This document shows, piece after piece, positions 17,308 to 26,082 of a stretch of DNA of 64,000 bases. How positions within the stretch are numbered: position 1 is the first letter of the stretch; each line of letters starts with the position of its first letter. Position numbers and translations under genes: made by a program. The DNA lies in NCBI RefSeq assembly GCF_018881575.1, contig NZ_JACVQB010000002.1, positions 124,001 through 188,000 on the forward strand, written 5' to 3'. The notes beneath the pieces are model-generated. The model was not told the origin of the DNA, did no database searches, and saw only the letters and a list, made by a program, of their open reading frames with translations. Origin of the DNA: Polynucleobacter sp. UK-Kesae-W10. GTDB lineage: Bacteria; Pseudomonadota; Gammaproteobacteria; Burkholderiales; Burkholderiaceae.

Positions 17308-18554
17308 TGTTCAATTTTCTACCACGCCTCTCTCCAAAGACGCTATTGATTAGCGCCTTCGGTTTGCTTGTCCTCAATGTTGCTAATGCGCAAATGGATC
17401 ACACCTCTCATATGCCAGCGATGTCACCAGCAAAGCCTGGTGCTTGCATTGGGACTGGCCTAGAGTGCGCCAATGCGGCTACACCATTCTTGACGGATGA
17501 TGGTAAGCTGCTCTTGGCCTGGACGGGTGGTGGGGTGGTTTCCGTAGCGCAGTCTTCGGATTTAGGTAAATCGTTCTCTACTCCAGTGATGGTTGCTACC
17601 CACGGCAAATCATTAGACGCAGGCAGTGATGCACGCCCTCAGCTGGCTGTCACTCAGAATGGAAAGGTATTTCTGGCCTATGCATTCTTCAAGGACGCCA
17701 ATTGGAATGCACAGATTAATACCGTGAGATCTGAGGATGGTGGCAAAACCTTTAGCACTCCTCAAGCACTTGTGAACGATGGTGCGAGTCAGCGCTTTCC
17801 CTCGGTAGTGAGCCGTCCGGATGGTTCGATTTTTATTGGCTGGGTTGATAAGCGCTTGGTCGCGGCAGCGAAGAATTCAGGACAACAGCGCCTTGGCGGA
17901 TCAATAGCCTATTCTTTTTCACGTGATGATGGCAAGACGTTCGAGGTAGAAAAAATAGCCAATGAGTCTAGTTGCGAGTGTTGCAGAATTGGTACCGCTT
18001 TAGATCCTCAGGGCGGAGTAGGTATTGTTTATCGGGCAATCTTTCCGGGCGGTATCCGGGATCATGCAACGCAAGTGATTACAGCAAGTTCAACCGGTCA
18101 GATTCGCCGCGTATCAAATGACGCTTGGAAAACAGATGCCTGTCCACACCATGGTCCTACCATTGCAATCTCTAGCTCAGGGAAAATGCATGTTGCCTGG
18201 TTTACACAAGGCAGCAATCGCGCGGGAGTGTTTTATGCCAACTCAAGCAACCGAGGTGAAACCTACTCTAAGCCACAAAGAATAGGCGGGCAAGATACCA
18301 ATGTTTCTAGACCCTATTTATTGGCAATTGGTCAGTCCGTCTGGTTGGTCTGGAAGGAATTTGATGGACAGAAAACCTCAGTATTTTTAAAGCAATCCGG
18401 GGATGATGGCATGACTTGGTCTAAGCCAGCCCTCTTATCTAGTACTGCTGGCTATAGCGATCATCCTTTGCTGATTAACGATGGATCCAAGGTATATCTT
18501 TCATGGCTCACGCGTGAGGATGGATATCAATTGATCCCATTAAACTCTAAATGA
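17307..18554 (+). CDS. Asp-box (sialidase-like) propeller protein of the copper operon
   Basis: A 415-residue exported protein with a signal peptide ending near residue 29. The mature N-terminus MDHTSHMPAM is rich in Met and His. The rest carries several Asp-box repeats (forms of SxDxGxTF) that build a beta propeller, which is why such proteins are labelled sialidases. Two conserved-looking clusters, CECC (223-226) and CPHHGP (279-284), are metal-ligand-like and not features of true sialidases. It lies between the TonB receptor (1-base overlap) and the TlpA gene (4-base overlap). A periplasmic copper-binding role is my inference; sialidase activity seems unlikely. Confidence 0.75.
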   Translation: MFNFLPRLSPKTLLISAFGLLVLNVANAQMDHTSHMPAMSPAKPGACIGTGLECANAATPFLTDDGKLLLAWTGGGVVSVAQSSDLGKSFSTPVMVATHGKSLDAGSDARPQLAVTQNGKVFLAYAFFKDANWNAQINTVRSEDGGKTFSTPQALVNDGASQRFPSVVSRPDGSIFIGWVDKRLVAAAKNSGQQRLGGSIAYSFSRDDGKTFEVEKIANESSCECCRIGTALDPQGGVGIVYRAIFPGGIRDHATQVITASSTGQIRRVSNDAWKTDACPHHGPTIAISSSGKMHVAWFTQGSNRAGVFYANSSNRGETYSKPQRIGGQDTNVSRPYLLAIGQSVWLVWKEFDGQKTSVFLKQSGDDGMTWSKPALLSSTAGYSDHPLLINDGSKVYLSWLTREDGYQLIPLNSK

Positions 18555-19030
18555 TGAAGAAATTACTACTTACTTGCCTTCTAATGTGCTCACTGGTTTG
18601 CTTTGCGCAAGCACCAAGTTTGACTTTGAAGCCTTATCAGAAAGGCGATTGGAAAAGTCTTACGAAATCTTATACAGGGCAAGCCTTGATCGTTCATTTT
18701 TGGGGGGTTACATGTTCTCCTTGTGTCAAAGAGATGCCAGAGTGGGGCAAGTTTTTATCTCAACATAAAAATGCCAAAATTATTTTTATTCAAGTAGACG
18801 ATGTTTCTCCAGAGAGCGCTTCTAAGATGTTGCTGGGTGCCAATTTAGGTTCTGTCAATGCTTATATGATGAGCTCACCATTTGACGATGCAATGCGTTA
18901 TGAGATTGATCCAAAGTGGCGGGGAGAGACCCCAATGACATTGTTGATTGATAAAAAAGGTAAAGTAATACGAAAGACGGGAACAATGGACTTTGAAAAG
19001 CTCAAGCAATGGTTATCCATAGCTGGATAG
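18551..19030 (+). CDS. TlpA-like periplasmic thioredoxin
   Basis: A 159-residue protein with a signal peptide (about 1-19, ending CFAQA) and a thioredoxin fold. The redox pair is C55-S-P-C58 in WGVTCSPCVKEMP, and the cis-proline loop is GETPMTLLID. TlpA/ScoI-type proteins keep the copper-binding cysteines of cytochrome oxidase assembly factors reduced. The start overlaps the previous gene by four bases. With PCuAC next door, a role as reductant in copper delivery to a terminal oxidase is likely, though general cytochrome c maturation cannot be excluded. Confidence 0.85.
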   Translation: MMKKLLLTCLLMCSLVCFAQAPSLTLKPYQKGDWKSLTKSYTGQALIVHFWGVTCSPCVKEMPEWGKFLSQHKNAKIIFIQVDDVSPESASKMLLGANLGSVNAYMMSSPFDDAMRYEIDPKWRGETPMTLLIDKKGKVIRKTGTMDFEKLKQWLSIAG

Positions 19031-19061
19031 TTCATGTTTTATTGATAAAAGTGAGGACGAG

Positions 19062-19538
19062 ATGAAGAAAAAATTAATTAAGGCATTCTCTATTGGGTTG
19101 TTGATATTGGGTGTTCAGGGCGCAGGCATGGCGCAGGGCGTTACCAAATCAGTTAGCAGCGATGCCATTAAGATCGAAAATGCATATACCCGTGCTACCG
19201 CTCCAGGCCAGCAGGTTGCTGGCGGATTTATGAAGATAGAAAACAAGGGTAACAATGGCGATCAATTGCTCTCTGCTAGCTCCCCAGCTGCCGGTGAAGT
19301 GCAACTACATGAAATGGCGATGGATGGCAATGTCATGAAAATGCGCCAAGTCAAAGATATCGCTGTTCCTGCAGGTGGCAGTGTTGAACTTAAGCCCGGT
19401 GGCTACCATTTGATGTTTCTGAACCTGAAAGGTCCATTTGTAGCTGGTGAAACTGTTCCAGTAAAACTGAAATTTGCTAAAGCAGGTGATGTTGAAGTGA
19501 AATTTCCCGTTAATGCCGCAGGCGCAATGAAGCATTGA
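19062..19538 (+). CDS. periplasmic copper chaperone PCu(A)C
   Basis: A 158-residue precursor with a signal peptide ending near residue 25 (GMAQG). The copper site has the exact family pattern H-x10-M-x21-H-x-M: His83, Met94, His116 and Met118. PCuAC proteins carry Cu(I) in the periplasm and insert it into the CuA or CuB site of cytochrome oxidase. It is the last gene of the copper operon and is followed by a strong terminator. Its clear identity is the main reason for reading the whole operon as copper-related. Confidence 0.95.
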   Translation: MKKKLIKAFSIGLLILGVQGAGMAQGVTKSVSSDAIKIENAYTRATAPGQQVAGGFMKIENKGNNGDQLLSASSPAAGEVQLHEMAMDGNVMKMRQVKDIAVPAGGSVELKPGGYHLMFLNLKGPFVAGETVPVKLKFAKAGDVEVKFPVNAAGAMKH

Positions 19539-19567
19539 TACCCTGTGCTAGTCAGCGGACGTAATAA

Positions 19568-19597
19568 AAAAGCCCCTAGTGTTACTTAGGGGCTTTT
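19568..19597. terminator. bidirectional terminator between the PCuAC gene and ilvD
   Basis: AAAAGCCCCTA (19568-19578) pairs with TAGGGGCTTTT (19587-19597). A- and T-runs on the two sides serve both convergent genes. Confidence 0.9.
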
Positions 19598-19619
19598 GTT
19601 TGGGTGATGACTATAACGC

Positions 19620-21311
19620 TTAGAGTTTTAAATCCAAGTCTGTTACTGCACCTTTGCTAGCGCTACTTGCCAGGCTGGCATATTTAGCCAATAAGCCTCG
19701 GGTGTAGCGTGGTTTTGGTTGCTTCCATGCCGCACGACGTTTCGCAATCTCTTCTTCAGGAACATTTAACTGAATCAGCAGTTTGTGAGCATCGATTGTG
19801 ACGGAGTCCCCTTCGTTAATCAGGGCGATCGTACCACCGACATAAGCTTCTGGCGCTACGTGACCGACTACCATGCCCCACGTACCACCAGAGAAACGGC
19901 CATCTGTGATCAGCCCTACAGACTCACCGAGACCTTGGCCAACGAGTGCAGAGGTAGGGGAGAGCATCTCACGCATACCAGGACCGCCTTTAGGGCCTTC
20001 GTAGCGAATCACGACGATGTCACCATCTTTGATCTTCTGTGCCATGATGGCTGCCATTGCATCATCCTCAGAATCGAATACACGAGCAGGACCCGTGATT
20101 GAGGGGTTCTTCAAGCCAGTGATCTTGGCAACGCAGCCTTCGGGGGAGATGTTGCCCTTCAAGATAGCCAAGTGGCCTTGCTTATACAGAGGGTTGTCTA
20201 GAGTGCGAATCACCTTTTGATCAGCGCGCGGCACTGATGGCACATCCTTGAGTACTTCGGCGATGGTTTTGCCGGTGATGGTCATACAGTCACCATGTAG
20301 CAAGCCACCATCCAAGAGAATTTTCATGACTTGTGGAATACCGCCAGCTTGGTGCAAGTCAGTGGCCAAGTAAGTGCCCGATGGTTTCATATCCACGATG
20401 ACGGGAACGCGTTTACGAATGCGTTCAAAGTCATCAATCGTCCAATCGATTTCGGCAGCACTGGTAATCGCTAAGAAGTGCAATACTGCATTCGTTGATC
20501 CACCAACAGCCATGATTACGCTCACTGCGTTCTCAATCGATTTTTTGGTAATGATGTCGCGAGGGCGTAAATTATTTTTGATTGCCTCAACCAATACGCG
20601 GGCTGACTCAGCGGCGCTAGCGACTTTTTCAGCATCGACGTTTGCCATGGTGGAAGAGTAGGGCAGACTCATACCCAAAGCCTCAAAAGAAGAACTCATT
20701 GTATTGGCGGTATACATACCGCCACAAGAGCCACTCCCTGGACAGGCATGCTGCTCAACGCCTTTGAGGTCCTCTTCACTTAATCTGCCAGAGGTAAATT
20801 CGCCGACAGCTTCAAATGCAGAAACGATATTCAAATCCTTGCCTTTGTAATGGCCCGGCTTAATCGTGCCGCCATAGACGTAGATCGCAGGAACATTGGT
20901 GCGAGCAATTGCCATCATGCCGCCTGGCATATTTTTATCGCAACCACCAATTACTACAACACCATCTTGCCATAAACCATTGACGCAAGTTTCAATACTG
21001 TCAGCAATCACTTCACGTGAGACGAGGGAATATTTCATGCCTTCGGTTCCCATGCCAATGCCATCAGACACAGTGGGTGTACCAAACATTTGTGCTTTTG
21101 CACCAGCTTCTTCCAAAGCTGCTACAGCAGCATCGGATAGTTTTTGCAGGCCGCTATTGCAGGGAGTAATAGTGGAGTGACCATTCGCAACGCCAACCAT
21201 CGGCTTAGAAAAATCTTTTTCTTCGTAACCCATGGCGTAGTACATCGAGCGATTGGGCGCGCGCGCGACTCCCTCGGTGACCATGCGTGAGCGTTCATTA
21301 AGGCGTTTCAT
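19620..21311 (-). CDS. ilvD: dihydroxy-acid dehydratase
   Basis: A 563-residue cytoplasmic iron-sulfur enzyme. It converts 2,3-dihydroxy-isovalerate and -methylvalerate to the 2-keto acids in valine and isoleucine synthesis. The Fe-S ligand segments CDKNMPGG and [12 protein letters not shown] are present, as is the C-terminal signature [24 protein letters not shown] in recognisable form. Its length fits the shorter IlvD subtype. It is a single-gene minus-strand unit between the copper-operon terminator and the regulator region. Confidence 0.96.
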   Translation of the reverse strand: MKRLNERSRMVTEGVARAPNRSMYYAMGYEEKDFSKPMVGVANGHSTITPCNSGLQKLSDAAVAALEEAGAKAQMFGTPTVSDGIGMGTEGMKYSLVSREVIADSIETCVNGLWQDGVVVIGGCDKNMPGGMMAIARTNVPAIYVYGGTIKPGHYKGKDLNIVSAFEAVGEFTSGRLSEEDLKGVEQHACPGSGSCGGMYTANTMSSSFEALGMSLPYSSTMANVDAEKVASAAESARVLVEAIKNNLRPRDIITKKSIENAVSVIMAVGGSTNAVLHFLAITSAAEIDWTIDDFERIRKRVPVIVDMKPSGTYLATDLHQAGGIPQVMKILLDGGLLHGDCMTITGKTIAEVLKDVPSVPRADQKVIRTLDNPLYKQGHLAILKGNISPEGCVAKITGLKNPSITGPARVFDSEDDAMAAIMAQKIKDGDIVVIRYEGPKGGPGMREMLSPTSALVGQGLGESVGLITDGRFSGGTWGMVVGHVAPEAYVGGTIALINEGDSVTIDAHKLLIQLNVPEEEIAKRRAAWKQPKPRYTRGLLAKYASLASSASKGAVTDLDLKL

Positions 21312-21463
21312 GCTTATTACTCCAGATAGGTTTATTTTTGACAGGCTCTATTGTGCCGTGAGATACCAATCTGAGCGTTCCTTTGAAGCGGATGGAGATT
21401 GGCGCCGGATGTGCTGCATCGCAATACAAATAGTCCGCAAATAGATTGATCTCTACCTAGAAT

Positions 21464-21481
21464 ATTAGCCTGATAGCTAAT
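21464..21481. promoter_or_regulatory. palindrome ATTAGC-N6-GCTAAT, copy 1
   Basis: ATTAGC (21464-21469), CTGATA, GCTAAT (21476-21481); the arms extend by one more pair (T...A). It lies 59 bases before the response regulator start, within a 229-base gap that otherwise holds only weak promoter-like sequence. The same palindrome occurs again at 22185-22202. Confidence 0.55.
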
Positions 21482-21540
21482 AGCTTAGTAAAACCGACTG
21501 CAGTACATTAGGTAATCGATCACTTTTCCCTTTGAATTCA

Positions 21541-22170
21541 ATGACTAAAGTCGGCCATATCTACTTAATTGATGATGATGAATCCATGCGGATTTCCTTG
21601 TCTCGCATGTTGCGCGAGTTGGGCTATCTGGTAGAGGATTACGCATCTGCCCGCGTATTTATTGAGAAATCAGTGCCGGTATCCCCTGCGGTGATTCTGT
21701 TGGATATGCAAATGCCGGATATGATGGGCTTAGACCTCCAAGAGCAGCTGATCAAGATGGGCCGCAAAACCCCGATTATTTTTGTGAGCGGCCAAAGCCA
21801 CCCCCACCAAATCGTTCAAGGGCTCAAGAAAGGGGCGGTGGACTTTCTATTTAAGCCTTTCAATTTGGAAGAGCTATTGAAGGCCGTGGCTGATGCCATT
21901 GACTTTGATAGTCGCCAACTAAAGCGGGTTTCTCTGGATGTAGAAACCAAGCGAGATTACGAGAGCCTCACCCCGAGAGAGCGTGAGGTATGCGCTTGGT
22001 TGGTGAAAGGCCTCTTAAATAAGGATATTGCTGTCAAGCTGGGTACTACCGATGCAACGATTAAGGTGCATAAGGCTAGAGTGATGGATAAGATGCATGT
22101 GGATTCGGTGCAAACGCTTGTGAAGAAGTATCTGGAGTCAGATTTAGAGAGTCATTCCTTGACTAAATGA
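21541..22170 (+). CDS. FixJ-type response regulator (REC plus LuxR HTH)
   Basis: A 209-residue cytoplasmic regulator. The receiver domain (about 5-120) has the acidic pocket DDD at 11-13, the phosphoacceptor Asp55 in ILLDMQMPD, and Lys in the conserved FLFKPF. The DNA-binding domain (about 145-205) starts LTPREREVCAWLVKG, typical of LuxR/FixJ. I chose ATG 21541; a TTG nine bases earlier keeps the same frame, and neither has a clear ribosome site. No histidine kinase gene is adjacent, so it is an orphan here. Palindromes of one type flank the gene and could be its own targets. Confidence 0.88.
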   Translation: MTKVGHIYLIDDDESMRISLSRMLRELGYLVEDYASARVFIEKSVPVSPAVILLDMQMPDMMGLDLQEQLIKMGRKTPIIFVSGQSHPHQIVQGLKKGAVDFLFKPFNLEELLKAVADAIDFDSRQLKRVSLDVETKRDYESLTPREREVCAWLVKGLLNKDIAVKLGTTDATIKVHKARVMDKMHVDSVQTLVKKYLESDLESHSLTK

Positions 22171-22184
22171 TGAGTCTTACAACC

Positions 22185-22202
22185 ATTAGCTACCAGGCTA
22201 AT
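22185..22202. promoter_or_regulatory. palindrome ATTAGC-N6-GCTAAT, copy 2
   Basis: ATTAGC (22185-22190), TACCAG, GCTAAT (22197-22202), identical in arms and spacing to the copy at 21464-21481. It sits 15 bases after the response regulator stop and 66 bases before the RodZ-like gene. Confidence 0.55.
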
Positions 22203-22267
22203 TACCCTTGTACCATTTTGGGATTAGTATCAAATCTATTACCTATAAATGAGATGGCACTTGGCTT

Positions 22268-23266
22268 GTGAATAATTCGGTCAAACTCCCAGAAATACGT
22301 AAAGAGGCTTTTACTAAAGCCCGGGAAAGTCTTGGTCTAAGTACCAAAGACTTATCTGGAATGGCGTGCTTATCGGTACGCCAAATCGAACAGATTGAAA
22401 ATGGTGAGTCGAGCTCCTTTTATGGCGCTCAAGTTAAATTCACTGCTGCTAAAAAGGTTGCTGCACTTCTGAGTCTTACGCCAGAAGAGGCCTTTGATGC
22501 CTCTCAAGTACCAGTCAAGCAAAGCGCTCCTGATCCTATAGAGCAAGAGGGAAAGAGTAGTGCTAAAGAGACTGAAAAAAAATCTAAACCAGCAAAATCG
22601 GTAGAAGTAAAAGCGCCTGAAAAACAAATTGATTCTCTTGCCCCAATGAAAAGTGCGGGTGCAACATCAGCAGCAAAAAATCCTAACAAGAAACGATTGC
22701 TCATCGTCAGCGTCTTGGCTGCTTTGGTATTTTCTGTGGTGAATTTACGCCCCTTATTTTTCCCTGAGCCAGTCAAGGAAGAAGAGATCGAGGTGGTAGA
22801 GGAGGTTGCTCCAAATCCACCTCCTGCTGAAGCGGCAGCCGATGCGAAGTCGGTAAGCCCAGCGGCTGCCCCAGGCGCCGTGGCCGAAGTCCCTGCACCT
22901 AAGGCTGTAGCGCCGGTGGCAGCGACTGGTACTGAATGTCCTGCTGTAGATACTGCAGCAATTAATTACAAGCCTGACGCACCAAAAAAGGCTGGTGATA
23001 TGGTGTATCTGCAATCCAAGGCGGCCCAAACGGTTTGTGTTGTGGATGCCAGCGGAAAAACCCAGAATAAAACTTTAGAACCCGGTGTTGGTGTGAGTGT
23101 TTATGGCAAGCCTCCACTCAAAGTCTTAACCTCAGGACTCAATCAAGTGGATATCTATTATCAGGGCGCAAAAGTTCGCCTTGGAAACACTACTGCTAAA
23201 ACAATTAATTTAGAGCCAGCTGAAGTGATTCAGCCCTCGGCCTCTACAGATTCTCAGTTTCGTTAA
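22268..23266 (+). CDS. RodZ-like membrane protein with N-terminal HTH
   Basis: A 332-residue protein starting at GTG 22268. Residues about 10-65 form a Cro/RodZ-type helix-turn-helix (LGLSTKDLSGMACLSVRQIEQIENGE). A Lys/Glu-rich linker follows, then one transmembrane helix (about 140-160, LLIVSVLAALVFSVVNL), a Pro/Ala-rich stretch, and a C-terminal beta-rich domain (about 215-325) resembling the RodZ periplasmic domain DUF4115. RodZ links MreB to the wall machinery; this may be a paralogue, since rodZ usually sits beside ispG. Palindrome copy 2 lies upstream, so the FixJ-type regulator may control it. Confidence 0.7.
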   Translation: MNNSVKLPEIRKEAFTKARESLGLSTKDLSGMACLSVRQIEQIENGESSSFYGAQVKFTAAKKVAALLSLTPEEAFDASQVPVKQSAPDPIEQEGKSSAKETEKKSKPAKSVEVKAPEKQIDSLAPMKSAGATSAAKNPNKKRLLIVSVLAALVFSVVNLRPLFFPEPVKEEEIEVVEEVAPNPPPAEAAADAKSVSPAAAPGAVAEVPAPKAVAPVAATGTECPAVDTAAINYKPDAPKKAGDMVYLQSKAAQTVCVVDASGKTQNKTLEPGVGVSVYGKPPLKVLTSGLNQVDIYYQGAKVRLGNTTAKTINLEPAEVIQPSASTDSQFR

Positions 23267-23282
23267 TGCTCTGAAATGAATG

Positions 23283-23302
23283 CAAGCGCCCAAAGGCGCT
23301 TG
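23283..23302. terminator. hairpin between convergent genes
   Basis: CAAGCGCC (23283-23290), loop CAAA, GGCGCTTG (23295-23302): a perfect 8-pair stem between the RodZ-like gene and the PII gene stop. There is no T-run, so termination strength is uncertain. Confidence 0.55.
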
Positions 23303-23305
23303 TGA

Positions 23306-23653
<348 letters not shown>

Positions 23654-23714
23654 CTAATGCAGTAATCATACCTAGAACTGGAAAGAAGTGCCAAATCTGG
23701 CCCTTTTCAAGTAT

Positions 23715-25334
23715 CTAAGCTCTAAATTGTGAAGTAATGGGATAGCGCCAGTCGCGCCCAAAAGCCCTGGTCGTCACGCGTACCCCAGGAGGGGCTTGGC
23801 GTCGCTTGTATTCATTTAACTTGATTAAGCGCGTCACTTTTTCTACGCTTTGCTCATCAAAACCGGCAGCAATAATTTGGGCGATCGATTGGTTTTGTTC
23901 CATATAGCGCTCGACAATCCCGTCTAAGACTTCGTAAGAGGGAAGGCTATCTTGATCGGTTTGGTCTGGACGTAACTCAGCAGAAGGGGCGCGCGTCAAA
24001 ATTCTCTCGGGTATCACGGGAGCAATACTATTGCGGTAAGCGCAGAGACGATAGACCAAAGTTTTGGCGATGTCTTTGATCACCGCAAAGCCACCAGCCA
24101 TATCGCCATAGAGAGTGCAGTAGCCAACAGCCATTTCACTCTTGTTACCAGTAGTTAATACGAGGCGACCTGTTTTGTTGGAGAGTGCCATGAGTATGGT
24201 GCCGCGGACACGCGCCTGAATATTTTCTTCGGTAGCGTCGACCTTGAGACCTTTAAATTGCTCTGCCAGGGATTGCTCTAACGCATCGACTGGTCCGCTA
24301 ATTGGAATCTCGTCGTATTGCACGCCTAGATTCTTAGCTAATTCACGGGCATCAATCCAAGAGATGTCAGCGGTATAGCGTGAAGCCATCATCACCGCAC
24401 GCACCTTATCAGCGCCTAGGGCATCGACAGCAATTGCCAGCACCAAAGCAGAGTCAACGCCGCCTGATAGGCCAATGATGACGCCAGGAAAGCGATTCTT
24501 ATTCACATAATCACGCACACCCAAGACGAGGGCTTGATAAGCTTGTGCCTCTACGCTTTGGGGTGCGGCAATCACGCCTTGCTCTAAGTCGCCAGCAGTA
24601 GTGGCATTGACAAATCCAAGTCCAGTTTCAAACTGAGGCATTGCCATCACAACTTGCCCCTGAGAGTTCAGTGCAAAGGACCCGCCGTCAAAAACCAATT
24701 CATCTTGCCCACCTACTGCATTGACATAGACCAAAGGCATTTTGGTTTGGTCGATATGACTGCGCAATACTTCAATGCGTAAAGATTCTTTTTTAAGATG
24801 ATAGGGTGAAGCATTGGGAACCAAGAGTATCTGGGCTCCTGCGGCATGGACTTGTTTAGCTGGACCAGTGTGCCAAGCATCTTCACACAAGATCAAGCCA
24901 TAAGCAATGCCATCGCATTTGAAAACACAGGGTTGATTACCGGGAACAAAGTAACGTACCTCATCAAATACCTCGTGATTCGGTAATTCTTGTTTGGCAT
25001 AGCCTGCAATCACTCTACCATTTTGTAAAACAGATGCGTAATTTTGCAAACCCGCAGCAGTCTTTTTGGGGTGACCGACAATTACTGTCAGATCAGGGTA
25101 CTGAGCCAACTCCTGCACGAGCAGTTTGAGCTGCAAGTCTGCCGCCTCAATAAAAGCAGGGCGGAGTAATAAATCTTCTGGGGGATAGCCTGTGAGCGAA
25201 AGCTCAGGGGTTACAAGGACTTTAGCGCCCTGGGAATGGGCTTCTAGAGCGGCCTTGTGAATGAGTTGCGCGTTGCCAGCCAGGTCACCCAGTAACGGGT
25301 TCATCTGGGCTAGGGCAATTTTCTGTGCGCTCAC
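23715..25334 (-). CDS. nadE: glutamine-dependent NAD+ synthetase
   Basis: A 539-residue two-domain enzyme. The N-terminal nitrilase-like glutaminase (about 1-265) has Glu in TPELSLTGYPPEDLL, Lys in the middle and Cys in ILCEDAWH. The C-terminal synthetase has the ATP pyrophosphatase loop GLSGGVDSAL. It makes NAD+ from deamido-NAD+, ATP and glutamine-derived ammonia. The start is GTG at 25334. It precedes the PII gene on the same strand, a common betaproteobacterial pairing that links NAD synthesis and nitrogen status. Confidence 0.95.
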   Translation of the reverse strand: MSAQKIALAQMNPLLGDLAGNAQLIHKAALEAHSQGAKVLVTPELSLTGYPPEDLLLRPAFIEAADLQLKLLVQELAQYPDLTVIVGHPKKTAAGLQNYASVLQNGRVIAGYAKQELPNHEVFDEVRYFVPGNQPCVFKCDGIAYGLILCEDAWHTGPAKQVHAAGAQILLVPNASPYHLKKESLRIEVLRSHIDQTKMPLVYVNAVGGQDELVFDGGSFALNSQGQVVMAMPQFETGLGFVNATTAGDLEQGVIAAPQSVEAQAYQALVLGVRDYVNKNRFPGVIIGLSGGVDSALVLAIAVDALGADKVRAVMMASRYTADISWIDARELAKNLGVQYDEIPISGPVDALEQSLAEQFKGLKVDATEENIQARVRGTILMALSNKTGRLVLTTGNKSEMAVGYCTLYGDMAGGFAVIKDIAKTLVYRLCAYRNSIAPVIPERILTRAPSAELRPDQTDQDSLPSYEVLDGIVERYMEQNQSIAQIIAAGFDEQSVEKVTRLIKLNEYKRRQAPPGVRVTTRAFGRDWRYPITSQFRA

Positions 25335-25368
25335 TCCGATTCACAAAGCCTTTTCAATAAAACAACAA

Positions 25369-25905
25369 TTAAGCGTTCTCTTTGTTGTAACGCTCAATGC
25401 CCTCAAGAATTTCTTTATGAGCATCTGCTACGCCACCCCAGCCTTTTACTTTTACCCACTTACCTTGTTCGAGATCTTTGTAGTGCTCGAAGAAGTGTTT
25501 GATTTGATTCAAACGCAATGGGTTCATGTCTTCAGGTTTTTGCCAGTGCGTATAAATTGGCAAAATCTTGTCTTCTGGAACGGCTAATAATTTAGCGTCT
25601 TCACCACCTTCATCTTCCATTTGCAATACGCCAATAGCGCGGCATGCAACGACAACACCTGGGATGAGTGGGAATGGAGTAATCACGAGAACGTCCACTG
25701 GGTCGCCGTCACCAGCAATCGTTTTATTGATGTAACCATAGTTACATGGATAGTGCATCGCAGTACCCATAAAACGATCAACGAAAATCGCGCCACTTTC
25801 CTTGTCCACTTCATACTTCACTGGATCCGCGTTCATTGGGATTTCAATAATGACGTTGAAGCTTTCAGGGATCTTCTTGCCGGGCTTAACTTTCTCGAGA
25901 CTCAT
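25369..25905 (-). CDS. ppa: soluble inorganic pyrophosphatase, family I
   Basis: A 178-residue cytoplasmic hexameric-type enzyme that hydrolyses pyrophosphate and so pulls biosynthetic reactions forward. The active-site signature DGDPVDVLV is present, with the surrounding NYGYI and KWVKVKGW segments of family I. It is 34 bases upstream of nadE on the same strand; NadE releases pyrophosphate, so the pairing is logical. The divergent neighbour is the membrane pyrophosphatase hppA, 177 bases away. Confidence 0.96.
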   Translation of the reverse strand: MSLEKVKPGKKIPESFNVIIEIPMNADPVKYEVDKESGAIFVDRFMGTAMHYPCNYGYINKTIAGDGDPVDVLVITPFPLIPGVVVACRAIGVLQMEDEGGEDAKLLAVPEDKILPIYTHWQKPEDMNPLRLNQIKHFFEHYKDLEQGKWVKVKGWGGVADAHKEILEGIERYNKENA

Positions 25906-26082
25906 AAATACTCCGAATAATGAATAGTGATTAGTAAATACCCTGATCTTAGCAAAGAGGCGCAGGGTTGATTCTGTTACATACTGGTATGGCTTAAAGA
26001 CATAGTTTAAAGCTTTCCAAAACCAGGTCTACCTAAGCGCTAGATATACAAAACAAAAAGATCAACTATAGGGAGTTCAAGC

